From NCBI GenBank assembly GCA_964595945.1, contig CAZQSL010000003.1, positions 3,976-67,975 on the forward strand: a stretch of 64,000 bases of DNA, written 5' to 3'. The position numbers were made by a program, and so were the translations under genes. Shown here piece after piece: positions 39,801-46,778 of the stretch; within the stretch, counting starts at the first letter, position 1; each line of letters begins with the position of its first letter. The DNA comes from CAZQSL01 sp964595945 (GTDB lineage: Bacteria > UBP15 > UBA6099 > JAJRTR01). Below the pieces are notes generated by a model. It was not told the DNA's origin. It saw only the letters and a list, made by a program, of their open reading frames with translations, and did no database searches.

Positions 39801-39808
39801 CTCCATAA
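27862..39808 (+). CDS. Giant secreted cysteine-rich multidomain protein (two assembly gaps inside)
   Basis: About 3,980 codons including two 100-N gaps of unknown true size. Order: signal peptide (IAGILMVFLVALFA); FecR-like domain (about 36-190; VAGVRGTVFDME); three Dickkopf-like Cys motifs (about 200-300; CDKDEDCWSGKC); Lys/Asp/Glu-rich linker; Ig-like domains (about 380-680); Asp-rich MopE/thrombospondin-type metal repeats (DNDCDGRVDED; DTDKDGYGDKAEIDAGTDP); EGF-like stretch; tandem 47-residue CCNGENP repeats; then about 65 modules C-x(7-9)-C-x(5-7)-C-x-W-x(4-8)-C. There is no C-terminal anchor; it ends CHSAP. Start: ATG with GGAG 8 bases upstream. The frame after the second gap differs only because 100 N is a placeholder. 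Probably a cell-surface or extracellular structural or adhesion protein stabilised by disulfides and calcium. Confidence 0.85.
31213..31312. other. Assembly gap (100 N) in the CCNGENP repeat region
   Basis: One hundred N within the tandem 141-bp repeat tract. The flanks stay in frame. Given the repeat unit, the smallest missing piece would be about 88 bases plus any whole number of 141-bp units, so the true repeat number is unknown. Confidence 0.95.
31313..31735 (+). repeat. 141-bp tandem repeats within the giant gene
   Basis: Units start at 31313, 31454 and 31595 (period 141 bp, 47 codons). The first two are identical base for base; the third diverges in its second half. Flanking diverged units extend from about 31000 to 32060. 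Each encodes a CCNGENPAS..CGGPGVC type Cys-rich repeat. The identity indicates very recent duplication or homogenisation and explains the assembly gap next to it. Confidence 0.9.
33051..39805 (+). repeat. Array of about 65 four-cysteine CxW modules
   Basis: Modules of about 30 residues follow C-x(7-9)-C-x(5-7)-C-x-W-x(4-8)-C, for example CSAYTDYTACTTDAACEWN or CVSYTTDAQCLADANCTWN. A few copies lack the Trp or carry an inserted CSPxEYC...CC segment (about residues at 33258, 35043, 39099). Neighbouring modules are diverged except near 37.6-38.9 kb, where blocks of several modules are duplicated. Confidence 0.88.
38060..38159. other. Assembly gap (100 N) in the CxW module array
   Basis: Bases 38014-38059 and 38160 onward, joined directly, reproduce about 100 bases found intact at 38558-38658 and keep the reading frame (GCC TGC). 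So the apparent frame change is produced by the N placeholder, not by the gene. Confidence 0.92.
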
Positions 39809-39832
39809 CAATTCTGTAATACGCTTGCGATC

Positions 39833-39858
39833 AAAGCCCGCCCGCTGTGGCGGGCTTT
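39833..39858 (+). terminator. Intrinsic terminator after the giant gene
   Basis: AAAGCCCGCC (39833-39842), loop CGCTGT, GGCGGGCTTT (39849-39858) and further T's: a strong stem followed by a U-tract, 25 bases after the TAA. Confidence 0.85.
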
Positions 39859-39892
39859 TCACTTTTGACACTTGGGATGGGAGACAACCGGC

Positions 39893-40729
39893 ATGAGAAC
39901 AGCAGGGATATGGAAACGGATAGCCGCTATGGCGGCAGTGACATTCATTGCGGGAGGTATCACGGCAACGTCAGCTCATGCGGCTGCGAAATCCGAACTG
40001 CTCTTCGCCGGTGAACTCGAAAAAACCGAAGGCATAACGATATGCCCCAACGGGACGATCTACGTCACGGAAAACAAAAGAGGCACAATATATAAAATTG
40101 ATATCAAATCCAACACGCTGTTGAAAATCGCGGACGGTCTTGCCGGAGCGGCAGGGATGGCGTGTTCGCGCGACAATCGAGCAGTGGCTCTCGACTATTC
40201 GGGCAACAAGGTTGTGGAAATCCAGCCGGACGGAAAATCAATCAGAAAGCTTGCGGATGTCACCACTCCCAATGGCGCCGTATTCATGGCAGATGGCACT
40301 CTGCTCGTGTCTCAGTCGGATGCCGGCAGTGTCGTGAAGATCACAAAGGACGGTGAAGTCGAGCCAGTCGTGACCGGCATACCTTTCGCCAATGGTCTTG
40401 CCCTGTCACCGGATGAGCGGACTCTGTTTGTGTCCGCGACGATCAAGTCGAAGGTCTACACGGTCGATCTCTCCGGCACAACGGCAGCTCCCGTGCAGTT
40501 CGGTAAACTTGTCCAGATGGTCGATGGCATAGCTTATGCAAAAGACGGTACGGTTGTCGCCTGCCAGTACGGGACGGGGAAAGTGGTCAGGCTTGCGGCA
40601 GGCGCGGAAAAGAATGTCACTATCGCTGACGGACTGAAAGGGCCTGCCTCACCGGTATTCGCCGATGATAGCACACTTCTGGTCACGTCAGTGACAGGTG
40701 TGGGGATATATAAAATCACCATCGAATAG
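39893..40729 (+). CDS. Secreted SMP-30/NHL-like beta-propeller protein
   Basis: A 278-residue protein with a signal peptide (MAAVTFIAGGITATSAHA, cleavage after HAAA). Repeated propeller blades of the SMP-30/gluconolactonase-like type follow: EGITICPNGTIYVTENKRG, MACSRDNRAVALDYSGNKVV, NGLALSPDERTLFVSATIKS, GIAYAKDGTVVACQYGTGKV. A lactonase, sugar-acid or scaffold role is possible; no metal-site set can be assigned with confidence. The ATG has GGGAG 9 bases upstream. It lies just after the giant gene's terminator, with which it may share readthrough transcription. Confidence 0.8.
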   Translation: MRTAGIWKRIAAMAAVTFIAGGITATSAHAAAKSELLFAGELEKTEGITICPNGTIYVTENKRGTIYKIDIKSNTLLKIADGLAGAAGMACSRDNRAVALDYSGNKVVEIQPDGKSIRKLADVTTPNGAVFMADGTLLVSQSDAGSVVKITKDGEVEPVVTGIPFANGLALSPDERTLFVSATIKSKVYTVDLSGTTAAPVQFGKLVQMVDGIAYAKDGTVVACQYGTGKVVRLAAGAEKNVTIADGLKGPASPVFADDSTLLVTSVTGVGIYKITIE

Positions 40730-40761
40730 TGTCATACGTACAATTATTAGAATTTCCCTGC

Positions 40762-40829
40762 CGGAGAAACCTTTTTCGAGAAAAAGGTTTCTCCGCACCT
40801 CTTCCAAAAAGCTTTATATGCTTAACTTT
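40762..40829 (+). repeat. Dispersed palindromic repeat, copy 2 (interrupted by MITE)
   Basis: A 15-bp-stem hairpin (40762-40776 / 40781-40795, loop CGAG) and tail CCTCTTCCAAAAAGCTTTAT, GCTTAACTTT. Nearly identical to copy 1. Beyond 40967 the sequence resumes as AACTTTTCTCCAAC, matching copy 1's AACTTCTCTCCAAG, so the unit was split by the element at 40830-40967. Confidence 0.8.
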
Positions 40830-40967
40830 ACCTGATTACCCCTGAATCTAAGATACAGCAACCCCCAATGAAAAATGCAAAATAACTGATGGTTACAGAC
40901 GAAATCATGGAGGAGAAAAGAGGAAGAATCTTGCTATTGACCATCTGAGTTTCAGGGGTAATCAGGT
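40830..40967. mobile_element. 138-bp MITE-like element with 17-bp perfect TIRs and 6-bp target duplication
   Basis: Perfect terminal inverted repeats ACCTGATTACCCCTGAA (40830-40846 and complement at 40951-40967), continuing imperfectly to about 25 bp. The element is flanked by the direct repeat AACTTT (40824-40829 and 40968-40973). Copy 1 of the surrounding repeat (8324-8340) preserves the empty site. There is no coding capacity, so it must have been moved by a transposase encoded elsewhere. Family not assigned. Confidence 0.8.
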
Positions 40968-41021
40968 AACTTTTCTCCAACCAACTGTCCTGTCGCGCTA
41001 TCGCACGGCGATAGGGAATTT

Positions 41022-42263
41022 CTATTGATATTCAGTATATCGCGCGCGAAACGCGTAAACGAATCCATCGAGACTGCCGACAATGACAGTATTGCCGAAT
41101 GCAAGGGGACCTGATTCGTCGATGTCCCACCCCGTGAGATATCTCCATCGCAGCTTGCCGGTCCCGGCGTCGATAGCGTAGAGGTAGCCATAGTGGCAGG
41201 CTGCGAAGATGGTGTCTCCGTGTGAAGTGATGGGGGCTTCCACCCAGCCGGCCCCGGCGAAGACCCATTTTGTCGCGCCGGTGGCCTGATCGAAAGCCGT
41301 GATTTTCCCCTTGTTGTCTCCTATGATAAGCAAACTGCCGGATAGTCCGAGAGACTCTTCGACTCTGCCCTTCACATCGTGCCGCCACACGAGGCGTCCG
41401 GTATGTGCGCTGATCGCGTAAACGCGCCCGCGTTTGGAGGCAGCGAAGACAAGCCCCTTCGATGTCAGCACCGGACCCTCGATGGTGCCTGATCCGATGA
41501 AGTGCCATAGCTGTCTGCCGCTCCGTGCGTCGATAGCATACAGGTCGCCCCCGTTGGTAGCGGCGAAAATCCTGCCTCCGGCCAGGGCGGGCCATGATTC
41601 GACTGGTGACCGTGTTCTGAATACCCAGGCTGGTTTTCCATCGGTGCGGTTGACAGCTACTAAGCGGTTGTCGTTGCTGCCGGCCACGATGTAGCCGGTG
41701 GAGGGGTCATGTAATGGCGACGACTCAGCCCAGATGAGTTTGTGGTGCCATATACGTTTTGCGTTGCGGGTATCGAGAGCCGTTATCCCTTTGTGTGACG
41801 CGACATAAACGACATTGCCAATCACAAGGGGCTGTGTCTCGATATCGCCCTTCGTATCATATTTCCAGATGACCGCGCCGCTGGCGGGGTCTATCTTGTA
41901 GAGATGGTCGTCATTGCTGCCGATATACACCGCACCGGATGCGAAAGTGGCGGAAGAGCGGATGCCCTTGCCCGTGCGCAGGGTCCAGAGGTGGCGTTCG
42001 TTCCATGTCCTGCCTGAGTCTCTGAGGCCGTGTATGATGGCGGGTTTTCCCGAGCGGCCCGGCGATGCCCAGAAGACAGGTTCTTTGACGGCGACAAACC
42101 GCATCAGAGAGATAGCCCTGCCTGTATTTCCGGTCCTCATGGCGTTGTGGATGGCCGTGTAAAGAATGTCGTTCGATATGCGGACTCCGGCATGCGCTGC
42201 CACGACGAGAGCGATCGTGATTATGGTATGATGCCTTTTTGTCTGTAAGGTACTCTTTTTCAT
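41022..42263 (-). CDS. PQQ-like beta-propeller protein, membrane-anchored
   Basis: A 413-residue protein with an N-terminal hydrophobic anchor (IITIALVVAAHAGVRIS) and about seven PQQ-like/BamB-type blades. Repeats include YIGSNDDHLYKIDPASGAVIW, AVNRTDGKPAWVFRTRSPVE, LYAIDARSGRQLWHF, VYAISAHTGRLVWRHD and LYAIDAGTGKLRWRYL. A soluble PQQ enzyme is unlikely because the fold here is short and lacks the dehydrogenase core; a scaffold role is more probable. It begins 2 bp after the end of the upstream membrane/propeller gene (42266) and is very likely co-translated with it. Confidence 0.88.
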   Translation of the reverse strand: MKKSTLQTKRHHTIITIALVVAAHAGVRISNDILYTAIHNAMRTGNTGRAISLMRFVAVKEPVFWASPGRSGKPAIIHGLRDSGRTWNERHLWTLRTGKGIRSSATFASGAVYIGSNDDHLYKIDPASGAVIWKYDTKGDIETQPLVIGNVVYVASHKGITALDTRNAKRIWHHKLIWAESSPLHDPSTGYIVAGSNDNRLVAVNRTDGKPAWVFRTRSPVESWPALAGGRIFAATNGGDLYAIDARSGRQLWHFIGSGTIEGPVLTSKGLVFAASKRGRVYAISAHTGRLVWRHDVKGRVEESLGLSGSLLIIGDNKGKITAFDQATGATKWVFAGAGWVEAPITSHGDTIFAACHYGYLYAIDAGTGKLRWRYLTGWDIDESGPLAFGNTVIVGSLDGFVYAFRARYTEYQ

Positions 42264-42265
42264 AG

Positions 42266-44695
42266 TCAGAGCCCAGGCTGTTTTTCCGGGCCGAACAATT
42301 CGAATACGCCGCAGGCGGTGACTGCGAAATTGCGACCGGTTTCTTCGTCTACCCTGACGCTGCGTACAAGCTTGCCCACTTTAATGTGTTTGACGATTTC
42401 CCACCTGTCGGTATCGACGAGATCGACTGTGCCATCGCCATAGTTTGCCACGAGCAGAATTCGCTGTTGCGGATTGTACGCGATCTTGCGGGGGAAATTG
42501 CCAGCGAACAGCACTCTGGTTATCCTGAAATCATCGCCGTCCGCCTGTATCACAAGACGGAGGAAGGGACAAGTGAAATAGAAGCGGTTGCGAGCCTTGT
42601 CCTCGGCTATGCCGAATGTCGGCAGCGGGACAGGCAACTTGCCGCCACCGGGGAGGGCGATGGACAGACGGAAGGGTTTTCGAGTGATGCTGGTGAAGTT
42701 TCCGTGTTTCACTTTCACATCGTACAGGTCGAAATAGCGTTTCGGGTCAAGTGATGGCGATACGATGCGGCCGGTATCCGCGTTGAGCGTGAAGTAGTCG
42801 GCGTAGCCGAGTGAACCGAAGCGGATGGGGGGCTTTTGCGCGAATGCCCTGCCATCGATGGGGATGATCTGGCTGTATGGCGGGCCGAGAAATATGACGT
42901 AGATATCGCCGGTTGTGGTATCGACCTCGCAGTTGGTGGTCTCATAATTGCCAAAATTGATACGGTGGGAGAGACGAAGCGTGTCATTGGAATAATCCAG
43001 TGCGAGTATCTGAAAGTGGTTCATGCTCTTGGTCGTGGAGTAGAGGCGCCTGGCTTTTCTGTCGATGCAGAATCGTTCGGGATAAAACATCCTGCGGCTG
43101 AAAAGATCATTGTCCGTTACGACATAGTCGTCGAGTCGGCCTGTGGCTGGATCGATCCTGAGTATCGCGCCATATCCGGACAGGTTTTTGAAGGAAACGA
43201 ACATGGCGTTTTCGGCACTGTCCAGGATCGTGTCGTAGGGAAGCGCGCCTGTGAGGAATTCGTTTTCGCGGTATTTTTCCATGGGCAATATGCAGTGCCT
43301 GCTGCCGGTATCGGTGAGGGCGGAGCAGGATGATTGCGGAGGCGCTATGCGGTTGTATGACTGAACGAAAAGTATGGAAATCCACAGGATGATGAAATAT
43401 GCCGTGAAAAAGCCAGGGCGAGAGGGTGTACGCGCGGTTATCGTGAGTTTGCTGACGGCAATGAGCGCTGCCGCGGTCGTTACGATGGCGGCAGCGAATA
43501 TCGCCGGGTTGAGGGTGTAGAACATCAGGATAAAATAAAACCCCGGGATGATCACGATGAGTCTGACAAAGGGAGCGATGAAAAAATCTATTGCCGTGCG
43601 GCACTTTGCCGCCATCGACTGTCTGGCGGCGGCAGGGCCCAGGAGCTGTTTCCAGTAAGCATAAGTGATGATGGCCGGCACAAGCAGGGCCAGTGTCACG
43701 GGCAGCGAAAAGGCATGGCCTGACAGATGCAGGAAGTCTGGATACGCTATGGTAACGATCGCGCCTGTGGCTGCAAACAGGATTGGAGGCCCTGTGCGAA
43801 TGAGTGATAATGCCGATCTGTCTTTCCACAGCGGCATCAGGAAATATGCGGCTGACATAAACAGGGAAAAAGATGCGGCCCATAGTGTGTATTTATTGAG
43901 TATGACGATCAGGAGCAATGCGATCCACATGAAGTAGATCAGAGAGGCGCTTCGCCATAGTGCTTTTGCGTGTTTTGGTCTGTCATGATGGGGGCCGTCG
44001 CCGCCGTCGAAAAATGATTCGGTGTCATAGGGGACGAAGAGCCGGGCGAGATAGATGCAGGCCAGAAATACCGCATATCCGGCCGCCATCTGTTTCACCG
44101 TGCTGAAGATCGGGGTCAACCCATAAATGTCCGGTATCTTCCGGATGATTTCCAGTGGCAGGATGCAGAGCATTACCTTCACATAGGCGAGGGTGCTGAG
44201 AAGGGGGAATTTTGAGTTGATAACTTCGGGTAGCCGCTGGTATGCCTCGATAAAACACATGACAGTGCGGATCAGGAAATAGACGATGGACCCGGCTATA
44301 TGGACAGACAGATTGGAGTGCCTGAGCGTTTCCTGAAGGCCGTCGTCATGGGATATTGCCGGGATGCCGGCGTTGCCTGATGGTGTCTCTGCCAGATGGA
44401 TTTTGCCGGTGTGGCCAGTGACCTCCCAGTCTCCGTCGAAGGCGGCGGCCGCTTTTTCGGCGGGCGGCGCGGGGATGATTTCAAGGGGCTGCTCCTTGAC
44501 GTCTTTTGGCTTTGTGATGGTGGATATACGTGCATTGACATAATTGTCGAAACGTCTGTACGCGGTCGAAAACATGATCCGTATGTCATCGGTGATCCAT
44601 GTGAACACGTCCAGCAGATGCCCGAATATGCGTAACGCGAATTTCAGTGTTATAAATACAAGCAGCAGAATGAATAACAGCCCGACGATTTGCAT
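42266..44695 (-). CDS. Multi-pass membrane protein with C-terminal propeller (paralog A)
   Basis: An 809-residue protein I cannot place in a named family. Hydrophobic segments occur at residue 5-25 and then about ten times between 130 and 450. The extracytoplasmic C-terminal half has YncE/NHL-like blades (YGAILRIDPATGRLDD; LLVANYGDGTVDLVDTDRW; VGKLVRSVRVDEETG). A Cys pair (SSCSALTDTGSRHC) sits between the last helix and the propeller. The same plan, including a Cys-containing neck and a closing VG..R.......G motif, is found in the proteins at 56066 and 57929. Ribosome site GGAG 5 bases before the ATG. The 44696-44990 spacer upstream holds only small palindromes. Confidence 0.7.
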   Translation of the reverse strand: MQIVGLLFILLLVFITLKFALRIFGHLLDVFTWITDDIRIMFSTAYRRFDNYVNARISTITKPKDVKEQPLEIIPAPPAEKAAAAFDGDWEVTGHTGKIHLAETPSGNAGIPAISHDDGLQETLRHSNLSVHIAGSIVYFLIRTVMCFIEAYQRLPEVINSKFPLLSTLAYVKVMLCILPLEIIRKIPDIYGLTPIFSTVKQMAAGYAVFLACIYLARLFVPYDTESFFDGGDGPHHDRPKHAKALWRSASLIYFMWIALLLIVILNKYTLWAASFSLFMSAAYFLMPLWKDRSALSLIRTGPPILFAATGAIVTIAYPDFLHLSGHAFSLPVTLALLVPAIITYAYWKQLLGPAAARQSMAAKCRTAIDFFIAPFVRLIVIIPGFYFILMFYTLNPAIFAAAIVTTAAALIAVSKLTITARTPSRPGFFTAYFIILWISILFVQSYNRIAPPQSSCSALTDTGSRHCILPMEKYRENEFLTGALPYDTILDSAENAMFVSFKNLSGYGAILRIDPATGRLDDYVVTDNDLFSRRMFYPERFCIDRKARRLYSTTKSMNHFQILALDYSNDTLRLSHRINFGNYETTNCEVDTTTGDIYVIFLGPPYSQIIPIDGRAFAQKPPIRFGSLGYADYFTLNADTGRIVSPSLDPKRYFDLYDVKVKHGNFTSITRKPFRLSIALPGGGKLPVPLPTFGIAEDKARNRFYFTCPFLRLVIQADGDDFRITRVLFAGNFPRKIAYNPQQRILLVANYGDGTVDLVDTDRWEIVKHIKVGKLVRSVRVDEETGRNFAVTACGVFELFGPEKQPGL

Positions 44696-44990
44696 GGCGC
44701 TCCAACAGAAGAAAGTCCCCCCCGGGGGGCGGTACGATGCCGGTACGATGGTGCGGCATGTCTGTAACCGTATTTGACAAAACCCCGGCAGACGGCATGT
44801 CTGCCGTTGATCATCGTACCCGCTGAGGCCGGGATTTGCGTGGTACTATGCCAGCTATATGATTCTGTATCCAGTTGCGCAAGAGAAACATACTGCCTGA
44901 GGCAATTTGCGCGGTTGTCGCTAATCAGTATATCCGAAATGGCCGCCGTATTTCCACATATACGTGCAAAGCATCATATCGGAGGGAATG

Positions 44991-46778
44991 TCATCGAGGC
45001 GGGGCATCCCCGCAGCAGCGGAATCCGATCTTGCCGGCGGGGAGCCTGCCGAGTTGTTCCGGGAAATAGAAGGCAGACCAGTCGCAGCGGGTGCAGCGCT
45101 GGCAGCCGTTGTTTTCGCCTGGCCCCATCAATACCGCGAGGCCGGGATTGGCGGGAGAGTGCACCCATTCCCACTTGTTTCCGAGCATGTCGTGGACTCC
45201 GAATTTGTTTTTGCACTCTGGATATTTGCCGCACCGGTCATGCCAGTCTTTGTCATATTTTTCGTGCCATGAGCATTTATCGTAAACGGGCTTGTTGGAA
45301 TTATTCTTGTCGGAGTGGATGTAATAAGTATCGTTGTGGTCACCGGCCACGCATGAGATTGCCCATTCTTCGGGAGTGCAGAGGCGTTTTCCGCGCGCGG
45401 CGCAATATGACTGTGCTTGAGCGGGAGTGACGCTGTCCGCGACGACCGATCCCTTTTTGTTTGGAAATTCATATTTGTCTATGACGTATGAATGGCCGGG
45501 GCCCGTGATGTGAATCTCATTGTTACTTTCGGAAGCGGTGTAGCCTTTGAGTCCCTTTTCGGGCAGGTCGTATTTATAGTAGAGGTCAGCTTTGGCGGCT
45601 GAGGGGTTTTTACTGCTGATGACGATTGAAGTGATGAAGAGGATAGATGCGATCGTTATTACGCAGAATCCAAACATCCGGAAAGTGTCGGCCATCTGAG
45701 TATCGTTTGCTGCCGGGGCGGATTTTGCCCGGAGAAGCTGTCTGATGCCGAATATATGGTCGAGTGCTCCTATGAGGCAGAACAGGTAGAGCATCTCGAA
45801 CATGATGATGGACATGCAGTAGGTGATGATGATGAACGATCGCGTCGCCGCTGTCCGCCCGAGTGCGATCAGTACCAGGTACATTCCATTGAGGACGAAG
45901 AGCATCAGTATGCCTGACCACACGAGCAGCGAAACGGTGAGTGCGATTTCCTTGCCGAGATTGACCGTGTAGAGCGCCCAGAAGACCGCTGTCAGGGAAA
46001 AAACGAGCCACGACATGGATTTGCCGGGGGGAGGCAGGCCGGCATACTCACGCAGATACCGTAGCGCAACGACCAGGAGTGCGCTGTTGAAGAGTGATAC
46101 CGGCACGTTGTAGAGAAACGATCCAGGGTCGTACTTTCCGTATGGCAGGAGCATGATGGCCCTGAATGAGACGTAGGATACGATGAGCAGCAGGATTGTC
46201 CAGCGGGGCATTTTCAGCGTGGCCGGATCGACCGGCGCGGGGGCTGTCCGCGCTGTCTGTTTCATCAGATAGATGAATAACCAGGAGTACAGCAGGCAAG
46301 TGACAAAGACTACGCCAGGGGTCGTGACGCTGAACATGAAGTCGCTTTGCCGCAGGACGAATCCGTCGATGATTCTGTGGATTGCCGGATCGGTGATGCC
46401 CATCTTCGTGACAAAGACGTCCATTGGGAGTCCGAATGCGTTGTTGAAGACGAATATCCTAAGTGTCCTGACCGAAAACCCGCTGTTGTGAAACAGCATG
46501 ACCGTTATGGAAAAAAGCAGGATGGCGAACAGGATCATTTTTGCGGCTGGCTCGCGCCTGAGTTTGTCGGAGGCGATAAATGCCGCGACAAAAAGCACGA
46601 GGTAGGGGATCATCCCCAGGTTGTTGAGAAAGGTGAAAGCGATGGATATGACGAGTGTCAGGATGCCGGCGATGCTCCGTTTGTTTTCCGAGATTCTGTA
46701 GTAGGCGAAGATATAGCCGAACATGCAGAAGTTGAGTGTCAGTATCGGAAGTATGTCGAGGAATACGCCGTTATCCAA
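44991..46778 (-). CDS. Multi-pass membrane protein fused to a formylglycine-generating-enzyme-like domain
   Basis: A 595-residue protein. About ten transmembrane segments in the first ~400 residues precede an extracytoplasmic C-terminal FGE/SUMF1-like domain: SYVIDKYEFPN, QSYCAARGKRLCTPEEW, NKFGVHDMLGNKWEWVH and GKIGFRCCGD. FGE-type enzymes convert a sulfatase cysteine to formylglycine; many bacterial domains of this fold do other work. This one has many extra cysteines (CQRCTRCDW; DRCGKYPEC). No sulfatase is in the window. I prefer the TTG start at 46778, which has AGGA 10 bases upstream and overlaps the preceding stop by 8 bases; an ATG at 46802 lacks a ribosome site. Confidence 0.75.
   Translation of the reverse strand: MDNGVFLDILPILTLNFCMFGYIFAYYRISENKRSIAGILTLVISIAFTFLNNLGMIPYLVLFVAAFIASDKLRREPAAKMILFAILLFSITVMLFHNSGFSVRTLRIFVFNNAFGLPMDVFVTKMGITDPAIHRIIDGFVLRQSDFMFSVTTPGVVFVTCLLYSWLFIYLMKQTARTAPAPVDPATLKMPRWTILLLIVSYVSFRAIMLLPYGKYDPGSFLYNVPVSLFNSALLVVALRYLREYAGLPPPGKSMSWLVFSLTAVFWALYTVNLGKEIALTVSLLVWSGILMLFVLNGMYLVLIALGRTAATRSFIIITYCMSIIMFEMLYLFCLIGALDHIFGIRQLLRAKSAPAANDTQMADTFRMFGFCVITIASILFITSIVISSKNPSAAKADLYYKYDLPEKGLKGYTASESNNEIHITGPGHSYVIDKYEFPNKKGSVVADSVTPAQAQSYCAARGKRLCTPEEWAISCVAGDHNDTYYIHSDKNNSNKPVYDKCSWHEKYDKDWHDRCGKYPECKNKFGVHDMLGNKWEWVHSPANPGLAVLMGPGENNGCQRCTRCDWSAFYFPEQLGRLPAGKIGFRCCGDAPPR

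Noticed and set aside
44717..44729. C7G6 palindrome and the neighbouring GGTACGATG direct repeat
   Set aside because: Short, single occurrence, and no clear relation to a promoter; may be chance in a G+C-rich spacer.
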